Part shown: one piece after another, positions 33,290-46,300 of the stretch
Layout: every line of letters starts with the position of its first letter
How positions within the stretch are numbered: the stretch's first letter is position 1
Assembly: GCA_047967505.1 (NCBI GenBank)
Contig: CM106539.1
From: Dipteris shenzhenensis
Taxonomy: Eukaryota; Polypodiophyta; Polypodiopsida; Gleicheniales
Reading direction: 5' to 3' (one strand)
DNA length: 64,000 bases
The notes under the pieces: model-generated
What the model saw: only the letters and a program-made list of their open reading frames with translations
What the model was told of the DNA's origin: nothing
Databases searched by the model: none
Made by a program: the position numbers and the translations under genes

Positions 33290-33785
33290 GGTATAGGCTA
33301 TACATAGGCAATGTCAGGGAGATGGTCTCATAGGGAGAGAGGGAGAGGAGCTCTCCTCCCCCTCCCTGCCTGTGGCTATGACTGTAGCTATCGGTAGGGA
33401 GGCTCCTCTTCCCAATTTCGGCCTACGTATGGCCACGGCCATGAGCAAGCCAAGAGGGGTGCCCCATCCCACCCTCTTAGCCTATGCATGGCCGTGGCCG
33501 CCTATAGATAAGAGAGACGAGACCCTCTCCCCCTAGGAAGAGAAGGGGAGGAGTTCCCCTCCCCCTACCCCTCGGCCATGGCCACACCACAAGCAGCCCG
33601 CACTGCATGACCACAGCTATAGTGAGGGAGAGAGGCATCCCCTCTCTTGGCCTGCACTTGGTCACGGTCGTGAGTAGGCCAGTCAGTCAGGGGGTGGGAC
33701 ACTCGCCCTCCTAGACTATGCATGGCCACGACTACGCATAGGTAGGGGAGGGGAGAGGGTTACATGGGGAGAGAGCTCCCCTAGA
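33290..33785. repeat. GC-rich imperfect repeats with GGCCATGGCCGTGG motifs
   Basis: Unlike the AT-rich surroundings, this block is GC-rich. It consists of imperfect units containing TATGCATGGCCGTGGCC-like cores separated by GGGAGAG/CTCCCC runs. The edges GGAGCTCTCCTCC and GAGAGAGCTCCCC look like loose inverted repeats. It is an unclassified repetitive element; no coding content. Confidence 0.55.
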
Positions 33786-34554
33786 AAAAATAATAAAATG
33801 TATTTTTAAATAATTTTAAAATAAAACTTTTTTGTATGGCTATGTTCTATGCCTATGTATGTGTGTGTTTTGCATGGCTAACTTGTGGGTATCAATGTGT
33901 CTTGTGTCAGTGCCTTGTGTGATGATTTTTGAAAACCCCAATCCTGATACTGGGAGAAGCTGTGAGTTGGTACTGGGATCTTGTTGGTGGAGGCATCGGC
34001 TGTTGCTCTTGTGGAGGGGTTGAGGTCATTCTTCAGGCTATCATGGGCTTTTGGCTAGGATGGTGTCGCTACTATGTAGGCATAAGGTTGTGGGCAATGA
34101 GAGGCCAAGAGCTTTAGGTGCTCCATTAGAAGAGAGTAGCTGCAATGCTTGTGATCATCATGTGAAGGTCATAGTCGGGTGACAAGTTACTGTTTGAGCA
34201 TCTCTTCTATGCAGGCAAGGGAGTTGGAGGGGGAGGAGCATTTTCTGAGTGAAATCTTCCGAGCGTCCGAGTGAAGGAAGAAAAAAGCTTCCAACTATGC
34301 ATAAATATGGCAAAAATCGATCAGAAGAAAACATAGTTTCACTTAGAAATATGCAAAGTATTATAGCAATGCCTATTTTATACAAAAATCTTTAGGTGAA
34401 TCTTTAGGAATGGTCAGAGCATAATGGGATGGCTTTTGAAGAAACCCTCATGTAGAGTAGACTTCTCTATGAAATTTCCCTTATGATCCTTCTTACAACT
34501 TTTACTTAATAGGGGGTGACATTGAGAACCCTCTCTCAACCTATATTCATGAAA
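33786..34554. other. Unassigned interval before B2
   Basis: Nothing recognised. It is moderately GT-rich with short open stretches only. Family-2 similarity starts near 34555 with GGGTGTTCATGTGTTTGAG, which is a TnpD intron sequence. Confidence 0.4.
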
Positions 34555-35956
34555 GGGTGTTCATGTGTTTGAGTTATGATCCTGTTTTAATTTGATAGAG
34601 GATGTAGTGCCACACCCGCATATGTTGCCCTATGCTCGTCGTGAGGAGGCAAAGTGTCGGCGATATGAGGTGGGATCTTCAGGAGGGACCATTACGGATG
34701 CATGGAGTGATGGAGATAATAGCCCTCCACCATTACCTCATGAAGCCGTGGAGGAGGAGGTGTTTGATGATATGGTGCGGGATTTATATGTCCATCATGG
34801 GAGGGATGATAGCATGGAGCAGGATGATCTTTTTACTGCAGCATCGACTCCATTGTTTGAGGGGTGCACATTCTCTATTCTATGTGCCTCCCTTGAGTTA
34901 CTAAACTTGCAAACCATCCATGGATGGAGCAATGCAAGTTTGAATGCATTACTCAAGTAAGCTTTAAAGTCTATTTTGCAAACATGGTGAATTATGCTAG
35001 TGGGTGAATTACTCAAATGCTTTTTCTCATTTATGGTCTTCACGTGCAGGCTATTGTGTAAAATGCTTCCAAGGGATAATAAATTACCGACCTCAAGAGA
35101 TATGGCAAGGCAACATGTGACCTCTCTTGGAGGATTAGATTACAAGTGCATCCATGCGTGTGTCAACAATTGCATTTTGTTTCGTGGACTACATAAGGAT
35201 GCAAGAGTGTCCTACTTGTGGAGAGGCAAGATATAGAGCAGATCTCAAAACTTTGGATGTGCCTCGTAAGGTTCTGTGACATTTTCCCATAATCCCTCAC
35301 ATCCAACGTATGTTCAAAGTGCAAATCTATTGCAGAGCTCATGTCATGGCAACCGATGGCAAGTGGAGAACTCCCGCGGACTATCCTGCATGGAAGCATA
35401 TGGAAGACACATGGCCAAGCTTCAAGGAAGAACCTAGGAGCTTGAGACTTGGATTGGGTATGGACAGTGTGAACCCATTTGGTCTCAAAAGCACCTCTTA
35501 CAGTGTATGGCCAGTGATATTGGTGAATTATAATCTTCCACCCTCTATGGCTATTAAGAAAGGACATGTTATGTTGTCCCTTCTAATTCCAGGGAAACAT
35601 AAAGTCAAAAAACCTGATGTTTATTTGGAGCCTTTGATTGACGAGCTAGAGATACTTTGGAGAGGTATCGAGGTGCATGATGTGAGCAGGCCTCCCTCGT
35701 CACGAGACTTCAACTGCAAAGTAGTCTTGATGTGGATAATGCATGACTTCCCAGGCTATGGTGAGTGTTCAGGTGAGCATGGCACTTTAATTATGAATAG
35801 GCAAAGGATGTGGCACCCTCAACCCACCTTCAACTCTTAATTGCATCTATTGTTTAGGTCTCACTACATCGAGTTACCATGCATGTCCTATTTGTGGTCC
35901 TTCGCTAGTTGCCTCACGGGCAGATGCATTGAATAAGGTCATTTATGAGAATCACC
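34555..35956 (+). pseudogene. CACTA family-2 TnpD, N-terminal half, copy B2
   Basis: Family-2 transposase on the plus strand, split by the large family-1 insertion; the remainder resumes at 51804. Exon 2 is 34602-34959 (PHPHMLPYARREEAKCRRYE, DLYVHHGRDDSMEQDD). The Tnp2 core starts near 35050: KLPTSRDMARQHVTSLGG, CVNNCILFRGLH, then LGLGMDSVNPFGLKSTSY, NYNLPPSMAIKKGHVMLSLL, LEILWRGIEVHDVSRPP and WIMHDFPGYGECSG. The CPTCGEARY exon has a frame break near 35215 (extra base), and another lies around 35275-35330. The last exon before the insertion reads YHACPICGPSLVASRADALN and ends ATGAGAATCACC. The TAD exon is missing at the left. Confidence 0.9.
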
Positions 35957-36039
35957 CACTACAAGGCATAGGCCATTTTTTGACGGAAATACCGACGCTT
36001 TTTACATTAATTTTGTTTTTTTTACGGGCACAAACATCG

Positions 36040-36290
36040 CTATAAGTGTCGCTAAAAGCGTCGGAAAAGGAGTGTCGCTATAAAGCGTCGCTATATAGCG
36101 ACATTGGCAAACGTCACTATATAGCGACGATGCAAACGTCGCTATATAGAGATACTATTAATCGTCGCTATATAGCGACACTGGTAAACGTCGTTATATA
36201 GCGACGATTAATAGAAGTAAAAAAAAAGGGTTAGTGGGGCTAAACAGGGCTTCCTTTTGGCCCTGTTTAGCCCCACTAATCCTTTTTTTT
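36040..36290. repeat. Subterminal palindromes and TnpA-side hairpin of the full element
   Basis: Six near-copies of GTCGCTATATAGCGAC lie at 36070-36215. The conserved hairpin follows (36229-36282, TTAGTGGGGCTAAACAGGGC with its complement) and lies downstream of the minus-strand TnpA stop. Order and spacing match copies E2 and E3. Confidence 0.9.
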
Positions 36291-36490
36291 TTTTTGTAAT
36301 TACAAAAGAAAGTTTTTTATAACAAAATTTTCCTTGCTTGCAGGGTGATACAAAATTATTCTTGTGAAATGATGAGTAACAAATGCATATACATGTCGGA
36401 CATATACAACAGTGTTTGTAACAAAATTACCCTCTCGAAAGGTTGATACAAAATTGCTCAAATGAGCAGATATACAAAATGCTACTACCA

Positions 36491-38027
36491 CTACTCATCC
36501 GAATCTGAATCATCTTCGTCTTGTTGGCTTGTTCCTTGGTCCTCGACACCTGCGTCTTCTCCCTCGTCCTCGCCACCTGCGTCCGACGATCCTTGGCCTT
36601 GTTGCTCGCTCGCCTCCGATGATGGGACGCTTGAGCTTTGACCCTAAGAGTGAACCATATAAATCGAAAATTAGATTGGAACTTAAATTAAAAAGTGAGA
36701 TTACTAGTAGGAGTAAACTTATACCATGCGAGTAGCCACCTCAACCCAATTGACTGTCGCTCCCATTGCCTCTTACTCAATGAACCACGTCTTTGTTCCT
36801 ATCCGAAATGCACGCCGCGTCTCTACATCTGTAGGAAGATGACCCATCGCAGCTTGCTGTGGATCCAATTTATGAGAGTTAGAGTTAGCTAAAGTGCATG
36901 TAATATGTAAGTAAAACAAATAGAACAATACACTAAATGGGAAGAAGTAGACTTACCACGGTTACCTCGAACACATACCGTCCGCCTGCACCAAAGTGCG
37001 AAGTACCTACAATGTCCAGCCGTCTCTTCGCAGCCCTCCTTTGACCCTCGAACATTTCGGGATGGTCCCTATGTTGCTTCTTGAAGTACTTCCAATCAGC
37101 TTTGTCTGCCCATAGCCAACCCCTTTGTAATGGAAGTACGCAAGGTTGATCTACGATGCTTCAGGACCAAACCCATGCACTCTCGCATATAATCGTCATT
37201 AAACTCCACATTTGGCGGATTAGGGTATCTTTGTTTTAACTCATCGATCACCGCCTGCTTCTTTTGGGCATCTTGATACCGCCAATCGGTATTTATGCTG
37301 CTCTTGAAGTGATGACTCATCAACCTCCTCATGGCAGCCATCACTGCTTTGCCCTTTTTATCTTCTATTATCTATCCAGCAGATGTGATTTGATAGAAGA
37401 GATCCCCTGATGAGTAAGGGGGACTGACGGTAGCAGAGTCTGAAGGAGTGGAAGCTGCGCGAGCACTTCCGAAGCGAGGAGTAGCAGTGGGAGTAGGAGA
37501 GGGAAAGGGACCTGACTGATACTGTGTCTCTGGACCAAGTGGAGACCTAAAGGAGCATGAGTGTGCTGACTCATCTACATCTCCCCAGTCAGCACAACAT
37601 GAGCCATCTGTCCTACTCTTCCTTCCCTTGCGAGAGGCATGCACAGGTGATTAACCTACGATCGAAGGGGCACGAGGGGATGGCTGGGCAGTACGTCCAC
37701 CCGTTGGTGTAGGGGAAGGAATTGCAGAGGTCCTCTGAGAGAGCAAAGAGAAGAATCTCGCTGCCTCTTCATCGCTCATCTACGCTACAAACTCATCGGG
37801 ACTCCCGACAAAGCCATGCACAGTTAGCAAAGGAGTTCCTCGAGGGGTAGTCACAGTGCTACGTGGAAGAGGGGTCGTAGTCGTAGTGCTAGGTCCGAGA
37901 GGAGTCAGACCAGAGGTAGTCCTCGGGGTAGTCGCTGAGAGGAATCAAAGTCCTCTGGAGCATATAGATCGTGAGCTCTCCTCCTGTAAGGCTGTCCATA
38001 CTTGTCGGATGAGCGACGTGATCCCAT
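36491..38027 (-). pseudogene. CACTA TnpA-like protein (Transposase_24 type), copy E4
   Basis: Minus-strand TnpA of the full-length element. It starts MGSRRSSDKYGQPYRRRAH at 38027 and ends with an acidic tail, DEDDSDSDE, at 36491-36493. Recognisable blocks are YQSGPFPSPTPTATPRFG, SPPYSSGDLFYQIT, MMAAMRRLMSHHFKSSI, DELKQRYPNPPNVEF, LKHRRSTLRTSITKGLA, KADWKYFKKQ-like and GTSHFGAGG. Lesions include a stop near 37375 (TAG after ITSAG), a frame break near 37118 (GLAMGRQS reads out of frame) and a frame change near 37915. Two splice sites flank the WFIEQEA-type exon as in E3. It is divergent from TnpD at the other end of the element. Confidence 0.87.
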
Positions 38028-38529
38028 GTCTAACATAGACACAAACACGAAAATAGAAAACAAAAAAACAAACATAAGCATTCTCATACACAACAACACA
38101 AAGCAACTATAGACGCGCTTGGTAGACGCGCAAAATAGCGAGTGCATCTATAGGCGTTGCTCTAGTAGAGAAATTATGGGTGGCTAAATGCTCATCTATT
38201 TGCGCATCAATCATCGCGTTTATTTGCGCGTTAGACCTGAGAAAATACGGGCCCGTCTAACATCCTGTCTATTAGCGTGTCTATTTGCACGTGTATTTGT
38301 GCGTTTATTTCCGCGTTTACACTGAGACTCAAACATGCATTTAGATGCGTAAATAGACGCGCTCCAGAAAATACAGAAAGTGAGATTTTGGTGTACATCA
38401 TTGCTTTCCAAACATTGCCCATGATTACCAAAGCACATAATTTTTTGCAAGCCCACATATACAAGAATTAAGGGAAATGAGGAGAATGAGACAATATGTA
38501 AAATAGTTTTGCCAATATCAATTGTGGGG

Positions 38530-41500
38530 CTACGGTTCAATCTCATCCTCAATGAGATCAACCCTTGCCAAACTATCTACTTCAAAATCCAAACAAGTGC
38601 TTAGATCTACAAATACATTCAACCCACTACTACTTGTGCCACTCATGTGCTCATCGAAATCAAGATCTCCAATGGTAGGCTCGTCCTCACGGGTAATGCC
38701 GGCCTCAATATCTATATCTCCTATCTCATGATCATCCTCCTCTCTTGTATCACGGTCATCATCACGTCCATGGCCATGATCATCCTCCATACGCTCCATA
38801 TTAGTAAATGTACTATACATCACTTTGGAACGTGGCATAATAGGTATGACATGCCACCACCTATTATTATCCACCATTGGTTGATAGACAACCTAATTCA
38901 AACACAAATACAATCATGTTACTTTTCTTGCATCAAATATTTAAAAGCGAGTATTTTTATGTGTGTGCACAGTACCTGTTCACATTGTTGCGGTAGTATT
39001 AGTGTGTCCTTCCTACTTTGCCAAAACTTTGTGGAGTCAATAGTGACAAAGCCACTTGCATGGCGTTTGATTGTTGCATTAGGGCCTCTTTCCACCACGT
39101 CCTTAAACCACTTTACATCTAAAACATACACAAAGAAGTGTCGAAAGTCAAGCATAATGATATCTTGGATTATGCCACAATAATCATCCATGACTCCATT
39201 GGCTCCCTCAAAGCTAGCAATGATGCCGCAATCTTGTGTGTTTCTTTTATCATCAATCCGTTGTGTTCGAAAATGCTTGCCCTCACACCATATAGCATTG
39301 AACATAGTGCACTACACCAAGAAAAAATCAATTAAATAAGCAATCTAAATTATAAAAACCTCCTAACTTATGCATAACATTCTATATACCGACCTTGCTC
39401 ATGCATCCCCTAGCATACTCCCATTCTTCCATTGTGATATGCATCCCCACATCTTTCTCTGCTTTCTCCATTTCATCAAGTAGCCAATCCACATGAATAT
39501 CCTTTGGAAGTGCTCTTAGATGCTGAGGGTATGGCACACGAGATCCGTGGTGTGTACGAAAGAGGGCCCTTTCTTCTTGTCTTCTTGCCTTTGCATCCTC
39601 GTATCTTGTCACCCATCTTTTCATCACATCACTATTAAGCACGCAAAAGAGGTTGATACTATTACGCAACTCCGTGTCTATTACTTTGTTGCGTCCTTTT
39701 CCTTGAGGCAAAATAGAGGTCATCCTTAGGTCTTCATCATCTCTCCATAGTCGTGGGAGAGAGCTATCCACATCAACAAGAAACTCAGAAATATATACAA
39801 GTGACTCTTGTACCAACCAACCCTCGGCCATGCTACCTTCGGGTCTTGCATTTTGTCTCACGAAGCCCTTCAAGGTCTTCATGAAGTGCTCGAGGAAGAA
39901 CAACCATCGTGCATGTATAGTACCGCATATAGCAATCTCATCCACCAAATGCACTATGAGATGTAGTTGGCTTGTGAGAATAGAACGTGGAAATGTCTCC
40001 TCCACTAAACAAACCGCCTCCACTGACATAACTCGAGCATTCTCAAGCGTGGTGGGACCTATTTCCTTTGAGTTCACATACCTCACAAGATCGCCCATCT
40101 TGTAAATACAATCTTTCACGTCCTTTGATGCACTACGTGAAATGCTGGTAGGTAGTATGAACTGAACCCGCGAGGAGGTGGTTGATTAGTTGCTTATAGC
40201 TATTCACTCACAAATTTGAAAGGAAAAAGATATTATGCATATAAAATACTTACTTGGAGCATCTTGTGCCAATCATGAGATTTCAAGCCATATAATTGCT
40301 CTACACCTCTTTTCTTGCTCTTTGTAAAGGCTCCCTTCAAACACCTCATGCATCCAGTGGGAGTACGAATTGTAGTAATAGCGCGCTCCACCGTCGCCAT
40401 CTCTAGCTTTGATAACATCCACGGTGCACGAGGTAAAAAAACACGCCCATTTGGTCTCTCTTGAGGCCAAGCTTCACGCATCCTCCCTGTGGTACGTAGA
40501 TCCTCCCTTATGCCTGCCGAATCTCGTGTCCCATTCAAATGCTCCCAAATGGTAGATGCCACATTCTTGAAGATATGCATGGGATCGAGCAGGTGATTGA
40601 TCTTGAGGTGGGACCAATATGGTAAATGATAAAAGATGGAGTATCTAAACAAAATAAAGTGTTAGCGTGCAATCCTCACTTTCAACCAATATAGCCAATC
40701 TTTACTTCCAGCCAATAGTTACAAATCCTTACCGGCTCATACCAAGTGGTGGAGGAGTCGTGGAACCGTCCCAAATTCTCATCCAATCTCCCGCGATGAG
40801 TGATTGTGGGAGGACTTCATTCTAAGGGGCAACATATCTAGGAGGATGATCAGGTGGGAGAAATCGATGGTGATTCTCATAGATGACCTTATTCAATGCG
40901 TCTGCCCGTGAGGCAACTAGCGAAGGACCACAAACAGGACATGCATGGTAACCCGATGTAGTGAGACCTGAAACAATAGATGCAATTAAGAGTGGAAGGT
41001 GGGTTTAGGGTGCCACGTCCTTGCCTATTCATAATTAAAAAATGCAATGCTTACCTGAACACTCGCCATAGCCTGGGAAGTCATGCATCGTCCACATCAA
41101 GACTGCTTTGTAGTTGAAGTCTCGTGACGAGGGAGGCCTGCTCACATCATGCACCTCGATACCTCTCCAAAGTATCTCTAGCTCATCAATCAAAGGCTCC
41201 AAATACACATTAGGGTTTTTGACTTTATGTTTCCCTGGAATTAGAAGGGACAGCATGACATGTCCTTTCTTAATAGCCATAGAGGGTGGAAGATTGTAAT
41301 TCACCAATACCACTGGCCATACACTGTAAGATGTGCTTTTGAGACCAAATGGGTTCACACCGTCCATACCCAATCCAAGTCTCAAGCTCCTAGGTTCTTC
41401 CTTGAAGCTTGGCCATGTTCTCCACTTGCCATCGGTTGATCGATGGGAGGAATGCCATGACATGAGCTCCGCAATAGATTTGCACTTGAACATATGTTGG

Positions 41501-42482
41501 ATGCGAGCGATTATGGGAAAATGTCGCAATACCTTACGAGGCACGTCCAAGGTTTTGAGATCTGCTCTATATCTTGCCTCTCCACAAGTAGGACACTCTC
41601 TTGCATCCTTATGTAGTCCACGAAACAAAATGCAATCGTTGACACATGCATGGATGCACTTGTAATCTAATCCTCCAAGAGAGGTCACATGTTGCCTTGC
41701 CATATCTCTTGAGGTCGGTAATTTATTCTCCCTTGGAAGCATTTTACACAATAGCCTGCACGTGAAGACCATAAATGAGGAAAAGCAATCGAGTAATTGA
41801 CCCACGTGCATAATTCACCATGTTTGCAAAATCGACTTTAAATTAAAGCTTACTTGAGTAATGCATTCAAACTTGCATTGCTCCATCCATAGATGGTTTG
41901 CAAGTTTAGTAACTCAAGGGAGGCACGTAGAACAGAGAATGTGCACCCCTCAAACAGTGGAGTCGATGCTGCGGTAAAAAGATCATCCTGCTCCATGCTA
42001 TTATCCCTCCCTTGATGGACATATAAATTCCGCACCATATCATCAAACACCTCCTCCTCCACGGCTTCATGAGGTAATGGTGGAGGGCTACTATCACCAT
42101 CACTCCATGCATCCGTAACGGTCCCTCCTGAAGATCCCACCTCATATCGCCGACGCTTCGCCTCCTCACGACGGGCATAGGGTAACATGTGCGGGTGTGG
42201 CACTGCATCTTGTATCAAATTAAAACGGGATCATTATAACTCAAACATATGAACACCCATAGGTATCTCAATCAACCTTAACTTACAAATCCTTACCCTG
42301 TTTACGGTCACATCCCATTCTCCATACTTTGAGATATGATTGAGCGTAATCCTGCGTGCACGATACATGTTTCCTCGACATCGATCACACAGACATTTGA
42401 TTTTTTGCTCCAATCACATTTCGCGATGGTGGATACGAAGGGATTCATCCTCACTGGAGCTGCTTGTTGAAGATGGAAACAT
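38530..42482 (-). pseudogene. CACTA family-2 TnpD, best-preserved copy (C)
   Basis: The most complete transposase gene in the window. Exon 1 (42482 to about 42304) is a TAD-like domain with CLCDRCRGNMYR. Exon 2 is 42208-41850. Tnp2 starts near 41750 (KLPTSRDMARQHVTSLGG, CPTCGEARY, VLRHFPIIARIQHMF, LGLGMDGVNPFGLKSTSY, WTMHDFPGYGECSG) and continues with YHACPVCGPSL, YSIFYHLPYWSHLKINHLLD and PMHIFKNV. DUF4218 (LHLIVHLVDEIAICGTIHAR) is at about 40000-39800; DUF4216 (CGIIASFEG, VLDVKWFKDVV) is at 39305-38990. The acidic tail ends DLIEDEIEP at 38530. Only two nonsense codons were seen: TGA at 42416-42414 (codon 23, TGT in copy B5) and TAG at 40824-40822 (TGG in B2). An in-frame 39-bp deletion in Tnp2 (DGKWRTWPSFK) removes PADYPAWKHMED and may affect folding. 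It is the youngest-looking copy. Confidence 0.93.
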
Positions 42483-42539
42483 CCTACAAAAAAACAACCC
42501 ACCAAATTTGCTCTTCTTCAAATGCTTAACTTAAAAAGT

Positions 42540-43374
42540 CTGTGTCGCGTCTATCTTCGCGTCTATCGTCGCGTCTAATGTCGCGTCTACCTGCGTGTCT
42601 ACATGCCCGTCTATTCTATGTATTTAAACATGCCTATAGATGCGCTAATAGAAGCGACTATAGACACATTTACTCTGTGTGTTCAGACGTGACTATAGAC
42701 GTGCTAATAGACGCGACTATACCCGTGACTTTTAAACCTGCTTTTTGGTGCGCCGCTCGCTTTGCTTTTCTTTTGACTACTTAAACTTCGTGAGCGGCTT
42801 TCTTCCTTCTTTATTAGCAGTTCTATAGATTCGAAGCTTAAGAGAGAGCCTCCCATACATAGTTCCAAGCTTTCACTCAAGACAAAGGGACCGTACCTAC
42901 ACAGCTTGCTTCCAAGCCTAAAGAAGAGGAGGAGTACGAACAAGGAGAAGAAACAAGTTTGGAAAAGAAAGATCCTTCCATACCTTTTTCCAAGTAAGTC
43001 CTTTTGAAGTTCTTCTTGCTTGCTCTTTCCAGTTTTGTACTTTTTCGCATCCACGAAACGCAGCATCTAGGTATGAGCGACACATTCTTTTGTCGGGCGA
43101 AACGTCCTTTTTCACTTTTGAGTATTCTCGACTGTCGGAGCGCGTGTATACAGGCGTCTGAGGGCGCATCTAAACGCACGTCTATAGGCACATCTATACG
43201 CGCATCTGGCTTGTTACAGACACACACAGACGCGTATATAAACGCTCAAACAGACGATCTATTAAACGGAGTTTTAAACGAATTGTTAAACGCGCTTTTA
43301 GATGCGCTGTTAGACGGATGTTTGGATGGACTGTTAGACGCGATGGTAAACGCGCTTTTTAACACAGGGGGAAT
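42540..43374. repeat. Family-2 5' spacer with ctatagacgcg/aaacgcgc repeats
   Basis: Two clusters of repeats, 42540-42730 (gtctatcgtcgcgtc, ctatagacgcg) and 43130-43365 (gcgcatct, aaacgcgc, agacgcgat), flank a 400-bp unique leader. The leader corresponds to 55420-55760 and 8900-9040 plus 10073-10250 in the other copies. They resemble the family-2 subterminal motif, placed here upstream of TnpD. Confidence 0.75.
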
Positions 43375-46300
43375 GAGAGAAGCATAAGCATAAGCTTATG
43401 CGGAAATAGAGAATGAGCTTATGCGGAGATAGAGAAGGAGAGAAGCATAAGCTTATGCTTATGCTTCTCTCATTCTCTATTATGCTTCTCTCCTTCTCTA
43501 TTTCCGCCTAAGCATAAGCATGAGCTTATGCGAAAATAGAGAAGGAGAGAAGGGGGAAATGAGAGAAGGGGGAAATAGAGTGGGAAATAGAGAATGAGCT
43601 TATGCGGAAATAGAGAATGAGCTTATGCTTCTCTCATTCTCTATTTCCGCATAAGCTCATGCTTATGTGGAAACTTAAGCATAAGCTCATGCTCATGCAT
43701 GAGCATAAGCATGAGCTTATGCTTAAGCATAGCCATCGGAAATAGAGAAGGAGCTTATGCGGAAATAGAGAATGAGTTTCCGCATAAGCTTCTCTCATTC
43801 TCTATTTCCGCATAAGCTCATGCATAAGCATGAGCTTATGCGGCTCATGCGGAAACTTAAGCATAAGCTCATGCTCATGCATGAGCATAAGCATGAGCTT
43901 ATGCTTATGCTTATGCTTAAGCATAGGCATCAGAAATAGAGAAGGAGCTTATGCGGAAATAGAGAATGAGTTTCCGCATAAGCTTCTCTCATTCTCTATT
44001 TCCGCATAAGTTCATGCATAAGCATGAGCTTATGCGGAAACTTAAGCATAAGCTCATGCTTATGCATGAGCATAAGCATGAGCTTATGCTTATGCTTATG
44101 CTTAAGCATAGGCATTGGAAATAGAAAAGGAGCTTATGTGGAAATAGAGAATGAGTTTCCGCATAAGCTTCTCTCATTCTCTATTTCCGCATAAGCTCAT
44201 GCATAAGCATGAGCTTATGCGGAAACTTAAGCATAAACTCATGCTCATGCATGAGCATAAGCATAAGCTTATGCTTATGCTTATGCTTATGCTTAAGCAT
44301 TAGCATAAGCATAAGCTCATGCTTATGGTCATGCGGAAAAAGAGAAGGAGCTTATGCGGAAATAGAGAATGAGAGAAGCATAAGCATGAGCATATGCTTC
44401 TCTCATTCTCTATTTCCGCATGAGCATGAGCTTATGCGAATGAGAGAAGGGGGAAATAGAGAAGGGGGAATGAGAGAAGGGGGAATGAGAGAAGGTGGAA
44501 ATAGAGAAGGGGGAAAGAGAGAAGGGGGAAACTTATGCATAAGCTCATGCTCATGCATGAGCATAAGCATGAGCTCATGCTTATGCTCATGCGGAAAAAG
44601 AGAAGGAGCTTATGCGGAAATAGAGAATGAGAGAAGCATAAGCTTCTCTCATTCTCTATTTTCACATACGCTCACGCATAAGCATGAGCTTATGCGAAAA
44701 CTTAAGCATAAACTCATGCTCATGTATGAGCATAAGCTCATGCTTATGCTCATGCGGAAAAAGAGAAGGAGCTTATGCGGAAATAGCGAATGAGAGCTCA
44801 TGCATCAGCATAAGCTCATGCTTATGCTCATGCGGAAAAAGAGAAGGAGCTTATGCGGAAAAAGAGAAGGAGCTTATGCGGAAATAGAGAATGAGAGAAG
44901 CATAAGCTTCTCTCATTCTCTATTTGCGCATAAGCTCATGCATAAGCATAAGCTTATGCGGAAACTTAAGCATAAGCTCATGCTCATGCATGAGCATAAG
45001 CTCATGCCTATGCTCATGCGAAAATAGAGAAGGAGAGAAGGGGGAAATGAGAGAAGGGGGAAATAGAGTGGGAAATAGAGAATGAGCTTATGCGGAAATA
45101 GAGAATGAGCTTATGCTTCTCTCATTCTCTATTTCCGCATAAGCTCACGCATAAGCTCATGCTTATGCGGAAACTTAAGCATAAGCTCATGCTCATGCAT
45201 GAGCATAAGCATGAGCTTATGCTTAAGCATAGCAATCGGAAATAGAGAAGGAGCTTATGCGGAAATAGAGAATGAGTTTCCGCATAAGCTTCTCTCATTC
45301 TCTATTTCCGCATAAGCTCATGCATAAGCATGAGCTTATGCGGAAACTTAAGCATAAGCTCAAGCTCATGCATGAGCATAAGCATGAGCTTATGCTTATG
45401 CTTATGCTTAAGCATAGGCATCAGAAATAGAGAAGGAGCTTATGCGGAAATAGAGAATGAGTTTCCGCATAAGCTTCTCTCATTCTCTATTTCCGCATAA
45501 GCTCATGCATAAGCATGAGCTTATGCGGAAACTTAAGCATAAGCTCATGCTCATGCATGAGCATAAGCATGAGCTTATGCTTATGCTTATGCTTAAGCAT
45601 AGGCATTGGAAATAGAGAAGGAGCTTATGCGGAAATAGAGAATGAGTTTCTGCATAAGCTTCTCTCATTCTCTATTTCCGCATAAGCTCATGCATAAGCA
45701 TGAGCTTATGCGGAAACTTAAGCATAAGCTCATGCTCATGCATGAGCATAAGCATAAGCTTATGCTTATGCTTATGCTTATGCTTATGCTTAACCATAAG
45801 CATAAGCATAAGCTCATGCTTATGGTCATGCGGAAAAAGAGAAGGAACTTATGCGGAAATAGAGAATGAGAGAAGCATAAGCATGAGCATATGCTTCTCT
45901 CATTCTCTATTTCCGCATAAGCATGAGCTTATGCGAATGAGAGAAGGGGGAAATAGAGAAGGGGGAATGAGAGAAGGGGGAATGAGAGAAGGCGGAAATA
46001 GAGAAGGAGGAAAGAGAGAAGGGGGAAACTTATGCATAAGCTCATGCTCATGCGTGAGCATAAGCATGAGCTCATGCTTATGCTCATGTGGAAAAAGAGA
46101 AGGAGCTTATGCGGAAATAGAGAATGAGAGAAGCATAAGCTTCTCTCATTCTCTATTTTCACATAAGCTCACACATAAGCATGAGCTTATCCGAAAACTT
46201 AAGCATAAACTCATGCTCATGTATGAGCATAAGCTCATGCTCATGTATGAGCATAAGCTCATGCTTATGCTCATGCGAAAAAAAGAGAAGGAGCTTATGC

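Larger units (their letters stand above)
38089..43374 (-). mobile_element. Family-2 CACTA element C nested in the family-1 element
   Basis: Starts CACAACAACACAAAGCAAC at 38089, within the TnpA 5' leader (CAAACATAAGCATT) of the surrounding family-1 element. Subterminal tctatagacgcg-type repeats lie at 38109-38360, then minus-strand TnpD, then more tagacgcg/aaacgcgc repeats (42540-42730 and 43130-43365). The right end gives way to the palindromic array near 43374 without a matching CACAAC terminus, and no family-2 TnpA is present. It is therefore the TnpD half plus spacer. Confidence 0.82.

Noticed and set aside
33832-34117. Short frames with Cys/Gly/Trp-rich translations
   Set aside because: Overlapping frames in GT-rich DNA, no signature, no similarity to other copies in the window.
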